Below are positions 16,605-25,049 of a stretch of 38,313 nt of DNA, piece by piece (the first letter of the stretch is position 1; every line of letters begins with the position of its first letter). Location of the stretch: assembly GCA_938003855.1 (NCBI GenBank), contig CALKXD010000174.1, positions 1 through 38,313 of the forward strand, written 5' to 3'. The DNA is from an uncultured Granulosicoccaceae bacterium. GTDB taxonomy: Bacteria > Pseudomonadota > Gammaproteobacteria > Granulosicoccales > Granulosicoccaceae. Under the pieces are notes generated by a model that searched no databases, had not been told where the DNA came from, and saw nothing but the letters and a program-made list of their open reading frames with translations. The translations under genes were made by a program, and so were the position numbers.

Positions 16605-17936
16605 ATGAGTCATACATTCACCACGGCTGAGTCTGTAACGCGACTGGTTAATTCGCATCAGGTGCATCGCGATGTCTATACCAGTGAAGCGGTCTACCGA
16701 CTCGAAATGCAGCAGTTGTTTTGCAATGCCTGGGTATATGTCGGGCACGATAGCCAAACACCAGCCAAGGGCGACTACTACACCACGCAGGTAGGTGATC
16801 AGCCGGTGATACAAGTGCGCCATTCCGATGGTGAAATAAAAGTACTGTATAACCGCTGTCCGCATAAAGGTACCAAGATCGCTATAGACAGAGAGGGCAA
16901 CACCGGTAAGTTCTTCCGCTGCCCCTATCATGCCTGGTCGTTTAAAACCGATGGTTGCCTGCTGGCTATCCCGCTTAAGAAGGGCTACGTAGGGACCGGC
17001 CTCGATAAAACTGAAAATGTAAAAGGCATCAAGGCGGTTGGTGCGGTGATGAACTACCGTGGATTTATATTTGCGCGTTTGGCGGAAACCGGCATCAGCT
17101 TCGAGGACTACTTTGGCGAGAGCCTGTCGTCGATTGACAATATGGTTGACCGCTCGCCTGAGGGCAGACTGGAAGCCATTGGACCACCGCTTCGCTATAT
17201 GCATCAGTGCAACTGGAAGATGCTGGTCGAAAACCAGACCGATACCTGTCACCCGATGGTCGCACATGAGAGCAGTGCCGGCACCGCGATCAAATTGTGG
17301 CAAGAGCTTGGCAGCCCTGAGCCCAAGCCCCCGGCGATGCAGATCATCGCACCGTTTATGTCACCCTACGAATTTTTCGAAGACATGGGTATTCGAACCT
17401 GGCCCAACGGGCATGGCCACACCGGTGTGTATCATTCGATTCATTCTGACTACTCGGCGATTGCCGGTTACTTTGAGGCGATGGTGGCAAGCTATGGCGA
17501 CGAGCGCGCCAGGCAGATACTCGATGAAAACCGCCATAATACCGTATATTTTCCCAATATTATGATCAAAGGCCCCATTCAGCAGTTGCGCAATTTTATA
17601 CCGCTGGGGCCGGATAAAACGCTGGTTGAGAGTTATATTTTCCGACTGGTCGGCGCTCCCGATGAATTACTGGCTCGTACCGCCATGTACAACCGGATGG
17701 TTAATGCACCGACCAGTATTGTCGGTCACGACGACCTTGAAATGTATGAGCGTGCACAGGAAGGTTTGCTTTCAAACGGACTGGACTGGGTCAATATCCA
17801 GCGTCTGCACAGTGACGATGAAGACTATACACAGGAGGCAGTGGAGAACGGCACTACCGAGCGACAAATGCGCAACCAGTTTAACGCCTGGCTGAAGTTC
17901 AATACCTGCTCGCTGCCGTCCGGGGGCGTGGCATGA
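16605..17936 (+). CDS. aromatic ring-hydroxylating dioxygenase, Rieske alpha subunit
   Basis: A 443-residue catalytic subunit. The Rieske 2Fe-2S motif is C85-x-H87 and C106-x2-H109 (RCPHKGT, FRCPYHAW). The mononuclear iron site is D213, H216 and H221 in ENQTDTCHPMVAH, with the bridging Asp present. Length and architecture fit the alpha subunit of the benzoate/biphenyl dioxygenase superfamily. AAGGA lies eight bases before the ATG. The beta gene overlaps its stop (ATGA). With the reductase it should form a two-component class I system adding O2 across a ring. The substrate cannot be deduced from sequence alone. Confidence 0.93.
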   Translation: MSHTFTTAESVTRLVNSHQVHRDVYTSEAVYRLEMQQLFCNAWVYVGHDSQTPAKGDYYTTQVGDQPVIQVRHSDGEIKVLYNRCPHKGTKIAIDREGNTGKFFRCPYHAWSFKTDGCLLAIPLKKGYVGTGLDKTENVKGIKAVGAVMNYRGFIFARLAETGISFEDYFGESLSSIDNMVDRSPEGRLEAIGPPLRYMHQCNWKMLVENQTDTCHPMVAHESSAGTAIKLWQELGSPEPKPPAMQIIAPFMSPYEFFEDMGIRTWPNGHGHTGVYHSIHSDYSAIAGYFEAMVASYGDERARQILDENRHNTVYFPNIMIKGPIQQLRNFIPLGPDKTLVESYIFRLVGAPDELLARTAMYNRMVNAPTSIVGHDDLEMYERAQEGLLSNGLDWVNIQRLHSDDEDYTQEAVENGTTERQMRNQFNAWLKFNTCSLPSGGVA

Positions 17937-18415
17937 CTGCACATAGCAGAGAAGAGATAATAGACTTCCTCTATGACGAAGTACGGATGCTGGATGAAGG
18001 TCGATACAATGACTGGCTGGCGCTGTGGTTGGCCGACGGCCATTACTGGATGCCACTGGACTACAAGCAGACTGATCCTTTACTGGTCACCTCGCTTTTG
18101 TACGAAGATATCTTCATGCTGAAATTGCGCGTCGAGCGGCTCAATGGTGCGCGGACCTTCAGTCAAAAACCGAAAAGCCGCTGCCATCATGTGTTGCAGC
18201 GGCCGTTTGTTGATGTGATCGATAACGACCGCGGTTTTTATCAGACCAATGTGTCGATGCACTATATAGAGACCCGCCACGATGATCAGTTTTTACTGGC
18301 ATTAACCGCAACCCACGAACTAAAATCAGTGGACGGCCGGTTGAAAATTGCCAACAAACGCGTCGATCTACTGAATTCTGATGCCGCATTCGGCAACATT
18401 CAATTGTTGCCATGA
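17933..18415 (+). CDS. aromatic ring-hydroxylating dioxygenase beta subunit
   Basis: A 160-residue protein of the NTF2-like beta-subunit family. It opens with the helix EEIIDFLYDEVRMLDEGRYNDWLALW and then DGHYWMPLD, the family's usual first strand. RPFVDVIDNDRGFYQTNVSMHYIETR forms the sheet. Beta subunits have a structural role in alpha3beta3 oxygenases. The ATG overlaps the alpha stop by 4 bp, indicating translational coupling. The next gene's start overlaps its end in the same way. Confidence 0.9.
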   Translation: MTAHSREEIIDFLYDEVRMLDEGRYNDWLALWLADGHYWMPLDYKQTDPLLVTSLLYEDIFMLKLRVERLNGARTFSQKPKSRCHHVLQRPFVDVIDNDRGFYQTNVSMHYIETRHDDQFLLALTATHELKSVDGRLKIANKRVDLLNSDAAFGNIQLLP

Positions 18416-20037
18416 GCTCTATACCGCATGAAAGCATCTACCGCGCTTTTGTCTCCAGCGCAGAATGCTGGCCGGACAGGCCGGTACTCAATGTGTTGCC
18501 ATCGACCGCACAGATCTACAACATTGACTCCGCAGAGATAAGCTACCAGCAACTGCGTCAGCAAGTGGAGCAACTGGCTGATCGGTTCCAGCAGGCCGGT
18601 TACCGTCAGGGGATGCGGGTGGCCTTGCTGCAGGAAAACAGGCCGGTGTTCTTCGCGCTCTGGCTTGCGCTTAACAAGCTGGGGGTATCGGTGGTACCGA
18701 TCAATCCGGACTTGCGCGCAGCCGAGCTTGAGTATTTAATCGGCCACGCAGAACCGGCGCTAATCATAGCGATCGGCACACGCCTGACCGAGCTACAGCA
18801 GGCCGCCACGGCGGCCGGCATTGACCTGCAAGTGATTACCTTCGATAGTGTGTTTCCTGCGCCGCGTCGCAACGCGGTAGTGGCCGAGCTGCTCACCGGT
18901 GAAGCAATGGAAGCTGCGGTTCTGTATACCTCCGGTACCACTGGTAACCCTAAAGGCTGTGTATTACCTAATACCTATTTTTTACTGGCCGGCCAGTGGT
19001 ATGCGACTGTCGGCGGTATTGCCACACTGACTGAAAACGGCGAGCGAATGATCACACCGCTGCCACTGTTTCACATGAACGCGATGGCGTATTCGTTTAT
19101 GGCAATGGTCACCGTGGGTGGTTGCCTGATCGCATTGGATCGATTTCACCCGGGCAGTTGGTGGGCCGATGTAAAAGCGTCGGGTGCAACCTGCCTGCAT
19201 TATCTGGGAGTGATGCCATCGTTGCTGATGGCAGCCGCGAGCAGCGAAGCGGATCGCGATCACTCGGTGCGCTTTGGCTTTGGTGCCGGTGTCGATGCAA
19301 AGCTACACGCGGACTTTGAGCAGCGCTTTGGTTTTCCGCTGGTAGAGGCCTGGGCCATGACTGAAACCGGTGCCGGTGCGGTGGTCGCGGCCAGTACCCG
19401 GGATAACCGTCTGGTCGGGCAATCCTGTTTGGGCAAGCCAGCCGATGATATTGCCTGCCGCTTAATCGACGACAACGGTAGCGATGTTGTTGATGGTCAG
19501 CCGGGTGAGTTGTTGGTGCGCCGTCGCCACGGTGATCCACGCTACGGTTTTTTCTCTCACTACTATAGAAATAAAGCGGCCACCGATGATGCGTGGCAGG
19601 GCGGCTGGTTTCATACCGGCGATATTGTACGTTTGGATAATCAGGGGCAGCTTTTTTTTGTTGATCGTAAAAAAAATGTGATCCGCCGGTCAGGGGAGAA
19701 TATTGCCGCCGTAGAAGTTGAATCCATCTTAATGCGCCACCCGCGTATTCATGCCGCGGGCGTCGCAGCGGTGCCGGATCAGATCAGAGGTGATGAGGTA
19801 TTTGCCTGTCTGGTGGCAGATCAACCATCCGCACAACTTGCTGTTGATATCACACGGTGGTGCCTGACGCAGTTGGCGTATTATAAAGCGCCTGGCTATA
19901 TTGCCTTTGTCGATAAGCTACCGGTGACGGCAACACAGAAGATTCAGCGTGCAGAGCTCAAACGGCTGGCCGCCACCCTGATAAATGACTCTGACACGGT
20001 CAGTACCACCGCCTATAAAAAAAGACAAACCGCATGA
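18412..20037 (+). CDS. AMP-dependent acyl-CoA synthetase/ligase
   Basis: A 541-residue ANL-superfamily adenylating enzyme. The P-loop is YTSGTTGNPKG near residues 174-184, and motif A5 is WAMTETGAGAV. The hinge and A8 region reads GWFHTGDIVRLD and VDRKKNVIRRSGENIAAVEVE. The catalytic C-terminal lysine is in TATQKIQRAEL. The sequence is closest in style to CaiC-like and other medium-size acid:CoA ligases. In this operon it probably activates a carboxylic acid to the CoA ester before or after ring oxidation. Its start and stop overlap neighbouring genes by 4 bp (ATGA). Confidence 0.92.
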   Translation: MSSIPHESIYRAFVSSAECWPDRPVLNVLPSTAQIYNIDSAEISYQQLRQQVEQLADRFQQAGYRQGMRVALLQENRPVFFALWLALNKLGVSVVPINPDLRAAELEYLIGHAEPALIIAIGTRLTELQQAATAAGIDLQVITFDSVFPAPRRNAVVAELLTGEAMEAAVLYTSGTTGNPKGCVLPNTYFLLAGQWYATVGGIATLTENGERMITPLPLFHMNAMAYSFMAMVTVGGCLIALDRFHPGSWWADVKASGATCLHYLGVMPSLLMAAASSEADRDHSVRFGFGAGVDAKLHADFEQRFGFPLVEAWAMTETGAGAVVAASTRDNRLVGQSCLGKPADDIACRLIDDNGSDVVDGQPGELLVRRRHGDPRYGFFSHYYRNKAATDDAWQGGWFHTGDIVRLDNQGQLFFVDRKKNVIRRSGENIAAVEVESILMRHPRIHAAGVAAVPDQIRGDEVFACLVADQPSAQLAVDITRWCLTQLAYYKAPGYIAFVDKLPVTATQKIQRAELKRLAATLINDSDTVSTTAYKKRQTA

Positions 20038-21209
20038 GAGCACGCCAGTCCTACGATGGCGTGGTCGTTACCGCACCGTTTTCGACACCGTACCAGCGCT
20101 ACTCAATTGAAACTGCCCATTGGTGGATTGCGCGTGCACTGCGCGGGTCGTTACAGTCGGCGGGTTTAAAGCCGCTCGACATCGATGGGTTTACGGTTTC
20201 CAGCTTTACGTTGTTTCCGGATACTGCGGTGGGTTTAACTCAGCACCTGGGCTTATCTCCAAGGTGGCTTGATCATATCCCGATGGGAGGGGCGAGTGGT
20301 GTGGTGGCTCTGCGGCGTGCGGCGCGTGCTGTGCAGAGCGGTGACGCCAGCATTGTGGCCTGTGTGGCCGGGGATACAAATCACATCGATAGCTTTCGCG
20401 GCTTGCTGTCGAGTTTTTCGCGCTTTGCCATGGATGCTTCTTATCCTTACGGGTATGGCGGGCCAAATGCAAACTTCGCTCTGCTCACTGATCGCTATAT
20501 GCAGACCTATGGTGCCACCCGTGAGGACTTTGGTCGGCTTTGCGTGGCGCAACGCAGCAATGCGCTGAACAACCCGGGGGCTGTGATGAAAAAGCCCCTG
20601 ACGCTTGAGCAATATCTGGGTGCGCGTCCAATCGCAGATCCCATCGCATTGTTCGACTGTGTCATGCCGTGCGCCGGGTCAGAGGCGTTTCTGGTGATGC
20701 ATGAAGATCAGGCGCGCGCCCGTCAGTTGCCGTTTGCACGCCTCAGCGGTGCCATAGAGCGTCACAATGCACATGCCGCTGATCCCATTCAGTTGCGCGG
20801 TGGCTGGACGGTGGACATTGAAGAACTCTATAACATGGCAGACTGCACACCGGAGTCGATAGACTTGTTGCAAACCTATGACGACTACCCTGTGATCTCA
20901 ATGATGCAGATCGAAGATCTCGGTTTTTGCGCCAAGGGCGAGGCCGCATCCTTTGTGCGCGGGCATGATCTTACTACCCGTGGTGACTTCCCGCACAATA
21001 CATCGGGCGGTCAGTTATCGGCCGGTCAGGCGGGTGCGGCAGGCGGGTTTATCGGCATGGTGGAGGCAATCCGGCAGCTGACAGATGCCGCTGAAAACCG
21101 GCAGGTAAAAAATGCGGCGCGCGCGATGGTGTCGGGCTTTGGCATGATTAACTATGATCGCGGTGTGTGTTCTGCTGCGGCCATCCTGAGCAGCGAGGAC
21201 GCGTCGTGA
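20034..21209 (+). CDS. thiolase-superfamily protein lacking catalytic Cys/His, probable Ltp2-like aldolase
   Basis: A 391-residue thiolase-fold protein. Where thiolases carry the nucleophile in C-A-S-G, this protein has G86-A-S-G (PMGGASGVVALRRA), so the active Cys is missing. The C-terminal GHPxG histidine motif is replaced by NTSGGQLSAGQAGAAGG, which lacks His. The GGQLS element recalls SCPx/Ltp2-type members that act as retro-aldolases with a DUF35 partner. The next gene, overlapping by 4 bp, encodes exactly such a DUF35 domain. I therefore infer C-C bond cleavage or formation on a CoA ester rather than Claisen thiolysis. A non-catalytic role cannot be excluded. Confidence 0.8.
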   Translation: MRARQSYDGVVVTAPFSTPYQRYSIETAHWWIARALRGSLQSAGLKPLDIDGFTVSSFTLFPDTAVGLTQHLGLSPRWLDHIPMGGASGVVALRRAARAVQSGDASIVACVAGDTNHIDSFRGLLSSFSRFAMDASYPYGYGGPNANFALLTDRYMQTYGATREDFGRLCVAQRSNALNNPGAVMKKPLTLEQYLGARPIADPIALFDCVMPCAGSEAFLVMHEDQARARQLPFARLSGAIERHNAHAADPIQLRGGWTVDIEELYNMADCTPESIDLLQTYDDYPVISMMQIEDLGFCAKGEAASFVRGHDLTTRGDFPHNTSGGQLSAGQAGAAGGFIGMVEAIRQLTDAAENRQVKNAARAMVSGFGMINYDRGVCSAAAILSSEDAS

Positions 21210-22462
21210 CAACGCCACTGATTCCACCACCTAGAAAAGACCCGCAAAAGCGAACGGTCTCGCCAACGCGCCCACCGCAAATGCGAAGCCGTGCGGCACT
21301 GGGCTTGAGTGCGGCAGCGGCACACGGGCGCTTTGCGTTGCAGCGTTGCGCCGAGTGCGGGGCGGTGCAGTACCCGCCGCGTGATGCCTGTTCGTCGTGC
21401 CTGTCTCTAGAGCTGCCGTGGCAGGATGTTTCACCGCTTGGCGAAATACTCGCTGAAACGACGGTCAGAACATCAACCAAACTTTATTTTCGTGAGCGCG
21501 CACCCTGGCGCACCGGCAGCGTGCAGCTCGATGCCGGTCCGGTGCTTCTGTGTCATCTGCACGGCGACTGTGAACCGCGCTCGCGTGTTAAATTGCTTAA
21601 TCGTCTGGACCGCGCCGGGCAGGGCGTGTTACTGGCCGTGCCCCTGGAGAGGACCCCGACAATGGAAGACGATCCGCAGTTGCGTGCATTGACGTCAGAC
21701 CCTAAACATCGGCGTGTGTTAATAACCGACGCCCGCAACCCGAACGCACCGGCCCTGGCGACTAGCCTGTTGGCCGCTGGTGCTGCTATGGTGTTTGTCG
21801 GCGAGGCGGAAAGCTGGCGGCCGTATCCTGAAAAACCGCTGTTGCAAGCCATAGATGGCGTCGAGCTGTTACCGATGGACGTCACGGATACCGCATCGGT
21901 GCAGAAACTGGCCGGTGAACTGGGTGGCAAGACTGATATTCTAATTAACAATGCACGCTTTATCCGGCCGGGCGGTGTGCTGTCGCGTGGTGATACCGGC
22001 TTTGCCCGTGATGAAATGGAAGTAAACTATCTGGGTCTGATGCGCCTGGCACAGGCGTTTGGTCCGGCGATGTGCTCAAGAGTATCGGATGGTATCAACT
22101 CGGCGGTAGCCTGGGTCAATATACTTTCGGTGCATGCGCTGTCTAATGCGCCTGACTACGGCTGTTTTTCGGCATCTAATGCGGCAGCTCACTCACTTAG
22201 CCAATGCCTGCGGGCCGAGTTCCGGTCATCAGGACTGCGGGTGATGAATGTTTATTGTGGCCCCACCGAAGATGACTGGTACCAACCGTTGCCACCGCCG
22301 AAAGTGTTGCCGGAGTCATTGTCGCGCAGTGTTGTGCAAGGCCTCCAGCAGGGCCTTGAGGAAGTCTACTGCGGCGATGTTGCGAAAGACGTCTACACAC
22401 GCTTTGAGCAGTCTCCTAATATTCTGGAGCGGGAAACCACACAGGGGGTCGAAGGCGCATGA
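21206..22462 (+). CDS. DUF35 (Zn-ribbon/OB-fold) - degenerate SDR fusion protein
   Basis: With the GTG at 21206, overlapping the thiolase-like stop, the product has 418 residues. Residues 40-66 are a Zn ribbon with C48, C51, C62 and C65 (RCAECG, ACSSC); about 70-148 is the OB fold of DUF35 proteins. Residues 169-400 follow an SDR fold (VLITDA, PMDVTD, ILINNAR, NILSVHA), but the glycine-rich cofactor loop is replaced (DARNPNAP) and the YSASK catalytic motif reads F321-S-A-S-N325. The SDR half is therefore probably not a normal dehydrogenase. DUF35 proteins act as obligate partners of thiolase-fold aldolases and acyltransferases. The SDR part may be structural or bind CoA. Confidence 0.85.
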   Translation: MTTPLIPPPRKDPQKRTVSPTRPPQMRSRAALGLSAAAAHGRFALQRCAECGAVQYPPRDACSSCLSLELPWQDVSPLGEILAETTVRTSTKLYFRERAPWRTGSVQLDAGPVLLCHLHGDCEPRSRVKLLNRLDRAGQGVLLAVPLERTPTMEDDPQLRALTSDPKHRRVLITDARNPNAPALATSLLAAGAAMVFVGEAESWRPYPEKPLLQAIDGVELLPMDVTDTASVQKLAGELGGKTDILINNARFIRPGGVLSRGDTGFARDEMEVNYLGLMRLAQAFGPAMCSRVSDGINSAVAWVNILSVHALSNAPDYGCFSASNAAAHSLSQCLRAEFRSSGLRVMNVYCGPTEDDWYQPLPPPKVLPESLSRSVVQGLQQGLEEVYCGDVAKDVYTRFEQSPNILERETTQGVEGA

Positions 22463-23262
22463 GTCAAGCGACACTCAGTGAGCTGGCACTGCAGATAGCC
22501 AGTGGTGAGGTTCGCATAGTCGACCTCACACACACGTTGGACCCTGACTTTCCAGTGATTATTCTGCCCCCGGAGTTTGGCCAGTGTGCGCGCTTCCGAA
22601 TGGAAGAGATAAGCGCTTATGACCACCGTGGACCGGCGTGGAAGTGGCATAACATCAGTATGTCGGAGCATACCGGTACTCATTTCGATGCACCTTCGCA
22701 CTGGATATCCGGCCGTGATGTGCCCAACAATTCTGTTGATGAAATCCCCCCGCAGGCGTTTGTTGGTCCGGTTGCGGTGATCGACTGCTCGGCTCAGGCT
22801 GCGCTCGACGAAGACTTTGAACTTACCCCTGAGGTTATCGAAGCGTGGGAGCACCAGCACGGACGCATTGCCGCAGACAGCTGGGTGCTGATGCGTACCG
22901 ACTGGTCTAAAAAGTCCGGTGCAGACTATCTGAACATGAAATCTGACGGGGCGCATTCTCCGGGCCCCACACCGGATGCGATCCGTCTGCTGGTTGATCA
23001 ACGTAATATCCGTGGTTTCGGCACTGAAACGGTTGGTACGGATGCCGGGCAGGGGGCGCACTATACGCCGCCGTATCCGGCACATTTCTATCTGCATGGT
23101 GCGGGTAGATACGGCCTGCAATGTCTGGCCAACCTGGATCAGCTGCCTGCGACCGGTGCCATACTGATGGCACCGCCACTGAAAATTAAAGACGGGACCG
23201 GCAGCCCGCTGCGGGTGCTGGCAATGGTCCCCGCAGCGCAGCACGAAGGGGCACAGCAATGA
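22459..23262 (+). CDS. cyclase-family metal-dependent hydrolase (kynurenine formamidase-like fold)
   Basis: A 267-residue protein of the cyclase family (PF04199 type). The metal motif H71-x-G-T-H75-x-D77-x-P79-x-H81 (HTGTHFDAPSH) is intact. The DLTHTLDPDFPV opening and the late ETVGTDAGQG segment are family-typical. Members include kynurenine formamidase, isatin hydrolase and polyketide cyclases, all acting on amide, lactam or ring-opening chemistry. Between the DUF35 fusion and the SDR it most likely hydrolyses or opens an intermediate of the same pathway. It overlaps both neighbours by 4 bp. Confidence 0.9.
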   Translation: MSQATLSELALQIASGEVRIVDLTHTLDPDFPVIILPPEFGQCARFRMEEISAYDHRGPAWKWHNISMSEHTGTHFDAPSHWISGRDVPNNSVDEIPPQAFVGPVAVIDCSAQAALDEDFELTPEVIEAWEHQHGRIAADSWVLMRTDWSKKSGADYLNMKSDGAHSPGPTPDAIRLLVDQRNIRGFGTETVGTDAGQGAHYTPPYPAHFYLHGAGRYGLQCLANLDQLPATGAILMAPPLKIKDGTGSPLRVLAMVPAAQHEGAQQ

Positions 23263-23984
23263 GTCAGTACACCGCATTGATTACCGGTGGCAATAAAGGG
23301 ATAGGAGCCGATCTCGCAGCGCGGCTGCTGGAAAAAGATTACAAGGTAATTTCGGTGGCGCGGCGCGCACCGGAAAAATCACACCCCAATCTCTATTCGG
23401 TGGAAGCTGATCTACTGGACGCGGACGCGGTTAGCGCTGCCGCCACGGAGATTGCCGCCGCGCATAAGGTCACCCATCTTATTCACAATGCCGGGTTGAT
23501 CTGGCCGAATCTGATCGAGGATGCCAGTGCCAGTGATATCACCGGTCTGGCGCAGTTGCATCTGGGGTCTGCGCTGACTCTTTTGCAGGCGACACTGCCG
23601 TCGATGAAAGCGGATAACTTCGGGCGGGTGATGTTTAACGCGTCGCGTGCCGCACTGGGCGCCCCCACCCGCACTGCCTATAGCGCCAGCAAGGCCGGGA
23701 TGATTGGCATGGCGCGTACCTGGGCGCTTGAGTTAGCCGCTTACGGAATTACCGTTAATGTGGTGGCCCCCGGCCCCGTGTTGACGGACAATTTCTGGGG
23801 CATTATAGAAAAAGGCAGTGAACAGGAAACCGCACTGGCCGGGCGAATTCCAGTTAAGCGTCTGGGCACCGTGGCAGATGTGTCAAATGCGTTTCTATTT
23901 TTCTGCGATCCGCAAAACAGCTTTGTCACCGGTCAGACTTTATATGTGTGCGGTGGCGCCAGTGTTGGCACTTTAATGCTTTGA
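23259..23984 (+). CDS. SDR-family oxidoreductase
   Basis: A 241-residue classical short-chain dehydrogenase. The cofactor loop is TGGNKGIG at 9-16, the NNAG position reads HNAG, and the catalytic YSASK is intact in RTAYSASKAGMIGM. PGPVLTDNF and VTGQTLYVCGG follow as expected. It is the last gene of the operon. It is the obvious candidate for cis-dihydrodiol or hydroxyacyl-CoA dehydrogenation, in contrast to the degenerate SDR half of the DUF35 fusion. It ends 45 bp from the convergent minus-strand genes; no clear terminator hairpin was seen between them. Confidence 0.9.
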   Translation: MSQYTALITGGNKGIGADLAARLLEKDYKVISVARRAPEKSHPNLYSVEADLLDADAVSAAATEIAAAHKVTHLIHNAGLIWPNLIEDASASDITGLAQLHLGSALTLLQATLPSMKADNFGRVMFNASRAALGAPTRTAYSASKAGMIGMARTWALELAAYGITVNVVAPGPVLTDNFWGIIEKGSEQETALAGRIPVKRLGTVADVSNAFLFFCDPQNSFVTGQTLYVCGGASVGTLML

Positions 23985-24029
23985 TGTCAGTGTGTGGCCG
24001 GTGGCGAGTGTCTCACGACAAATAGCGGG

Positions 24030-25049
24030 TCAGTCTTTTTCGTCACCGACTTGTCCGGGCATCACATCGAGGTGATTCAGCATAGCCACAAACGCTGCAA
24101 GCTTTTTCTGTTTATAGGCTTCCAGATCCATGTTTTCGTAATCCAGAAACCCTTGTCCGGTGCGTAGTCCGATGCGGTTTTGCTGCATATTCTGATTGAT
24201 AATCTCGGGTGCGGCGTAGCGTTGTTCACCGGTGGCCCCGGTCATATAGTTACCGGCATGGTAGAGGATGTCACCGCCCCCCCAATCGATAAATTCCAGC
24301 ATGCCCAGTATGGCGAAGCGAAAGCCAAAGCCGTATTTACTGGCTTTGTCTATATCTTCGACAGAGGCGACACCTTCTTCGACCATTCGGGCCGCTTCGT
24401 TCATAGCAAGCATCTGCATGCGCGGCACAATATAGCCGGGACTCGCCTTGCAGACGACAGGCACCTTGCCCATGGCTTCCAGCAGGTGCTTTAGTCTGGC
24501 GGTGGTTTCCGGGGCTGTACGGCTGGCCGGGGACAGCTCTACCAGTGGCACCAGATAGGCCGGGTTAAGCCAGTGCGCGTTTAGAAAACGCTGCGGATTT
24601 GTGACCAGAATTTGCAAATCATTAGAGAGTATTGTGGAGGTGGTTGACGCGATGATCGCATCGTGCGGTGCGTGCTGGCATATTGTTTTAAATGCAGCGG
24701 TTTTTGCCTCCAGCGTTTCCGGCACCCCTTCCAATACGATGCTGCAGTCTTTGAATGCCTCGGCGACTTCTGCACTGTGGTAATAACTGACTTTCGCAAA
24801 AACATAATCCACCTGATCGGGTTTGACCATACCGAGTGTTGCGAGGGTGACCAACGTTGAATGAATCTCGTCCAGTGCTTGTTGCCGTGTTGCTTGCTGA
24901 TCATCGCCCGATCTGGCTTTAAGGTCGATCAGATTCGACTTGATACCTGCCAGGCAGAAGGCTATCGCCATGCTCCGGCCCATGCGACCGGCCCCGGCAA
25001 TGGCGATAGTCAGGTTGCTGTAACTCTGCTGTTCTGCCGGCTCAGTCAT
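24030..25049 (-). CDS. 3-hydroxyacyl-CoA dehydrogenase family protein
   Basis: With the ATG at 25047-25049 the product has 339 residues. It opens with the NAD fold IAIAGAGRMGRSMA and the acidic NLIDLKAR strand. IVLEGVPE, the catalytic-loop-like ASTTSTILSNDLQ and HWLNPAYLVPLVELSP follow. The C-terminal substrate domain contains SPGYIVPRMQMLAMNEAARMVEEGVAS and KYGFGFRFAILGMLEFIDWGG. This is the short 3-hydroxybutyryl-CoA dehydrogenase type (carnitine dehydrogenase is a relative). A longer ORF upstream would overlap the neighbouring gene extensively and is rejected. Its start overlaps the opine-dehydrogenase-like stop by 8 bp, so the two are coupled. Confidence 0.88.
   Translation of the reverse strand: MTEPAEQQSYSNLTIAIAGAGRMGRSMAIAFCLAGIKSNLIDLKARSGDDQQATRQQALDEIHSTLVTLATLGMVKPDQVDYVFAKVSYYHSAEVAEAFKDCSIVLEGVPETLEAKTAAFKTICQHAPHDAIIASTTSTILSNDLQILVTNPQRFLNAHWLNPAYLVPLVELSPASRTAPETTARLKHLLEAMGKVPVVCKASPGYIVPRMQMLAMNEAARMVEEGVASVEDIDKASKYGFGFRFAILGMLEFIDWGGGDILYHAGNYMTGATGEQRYAAPEIINQNMQQNRIGLRTGQGFLDYENMDLEAYKQKKLAAFVAMLNHLDVMPGQVGDEKD

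Noticed and set aside
16446-17303. 285-residue minus-strand ORF
   Set aside because: Opposite the Rieske alpha subunit with its motifs; no family features.
22393-23277. 294-residue minus-strand ORF
   Set aside because: Lies entirely opposite the cyclase-family gene with an intact metal motif; composition is that of an antisense shadow.
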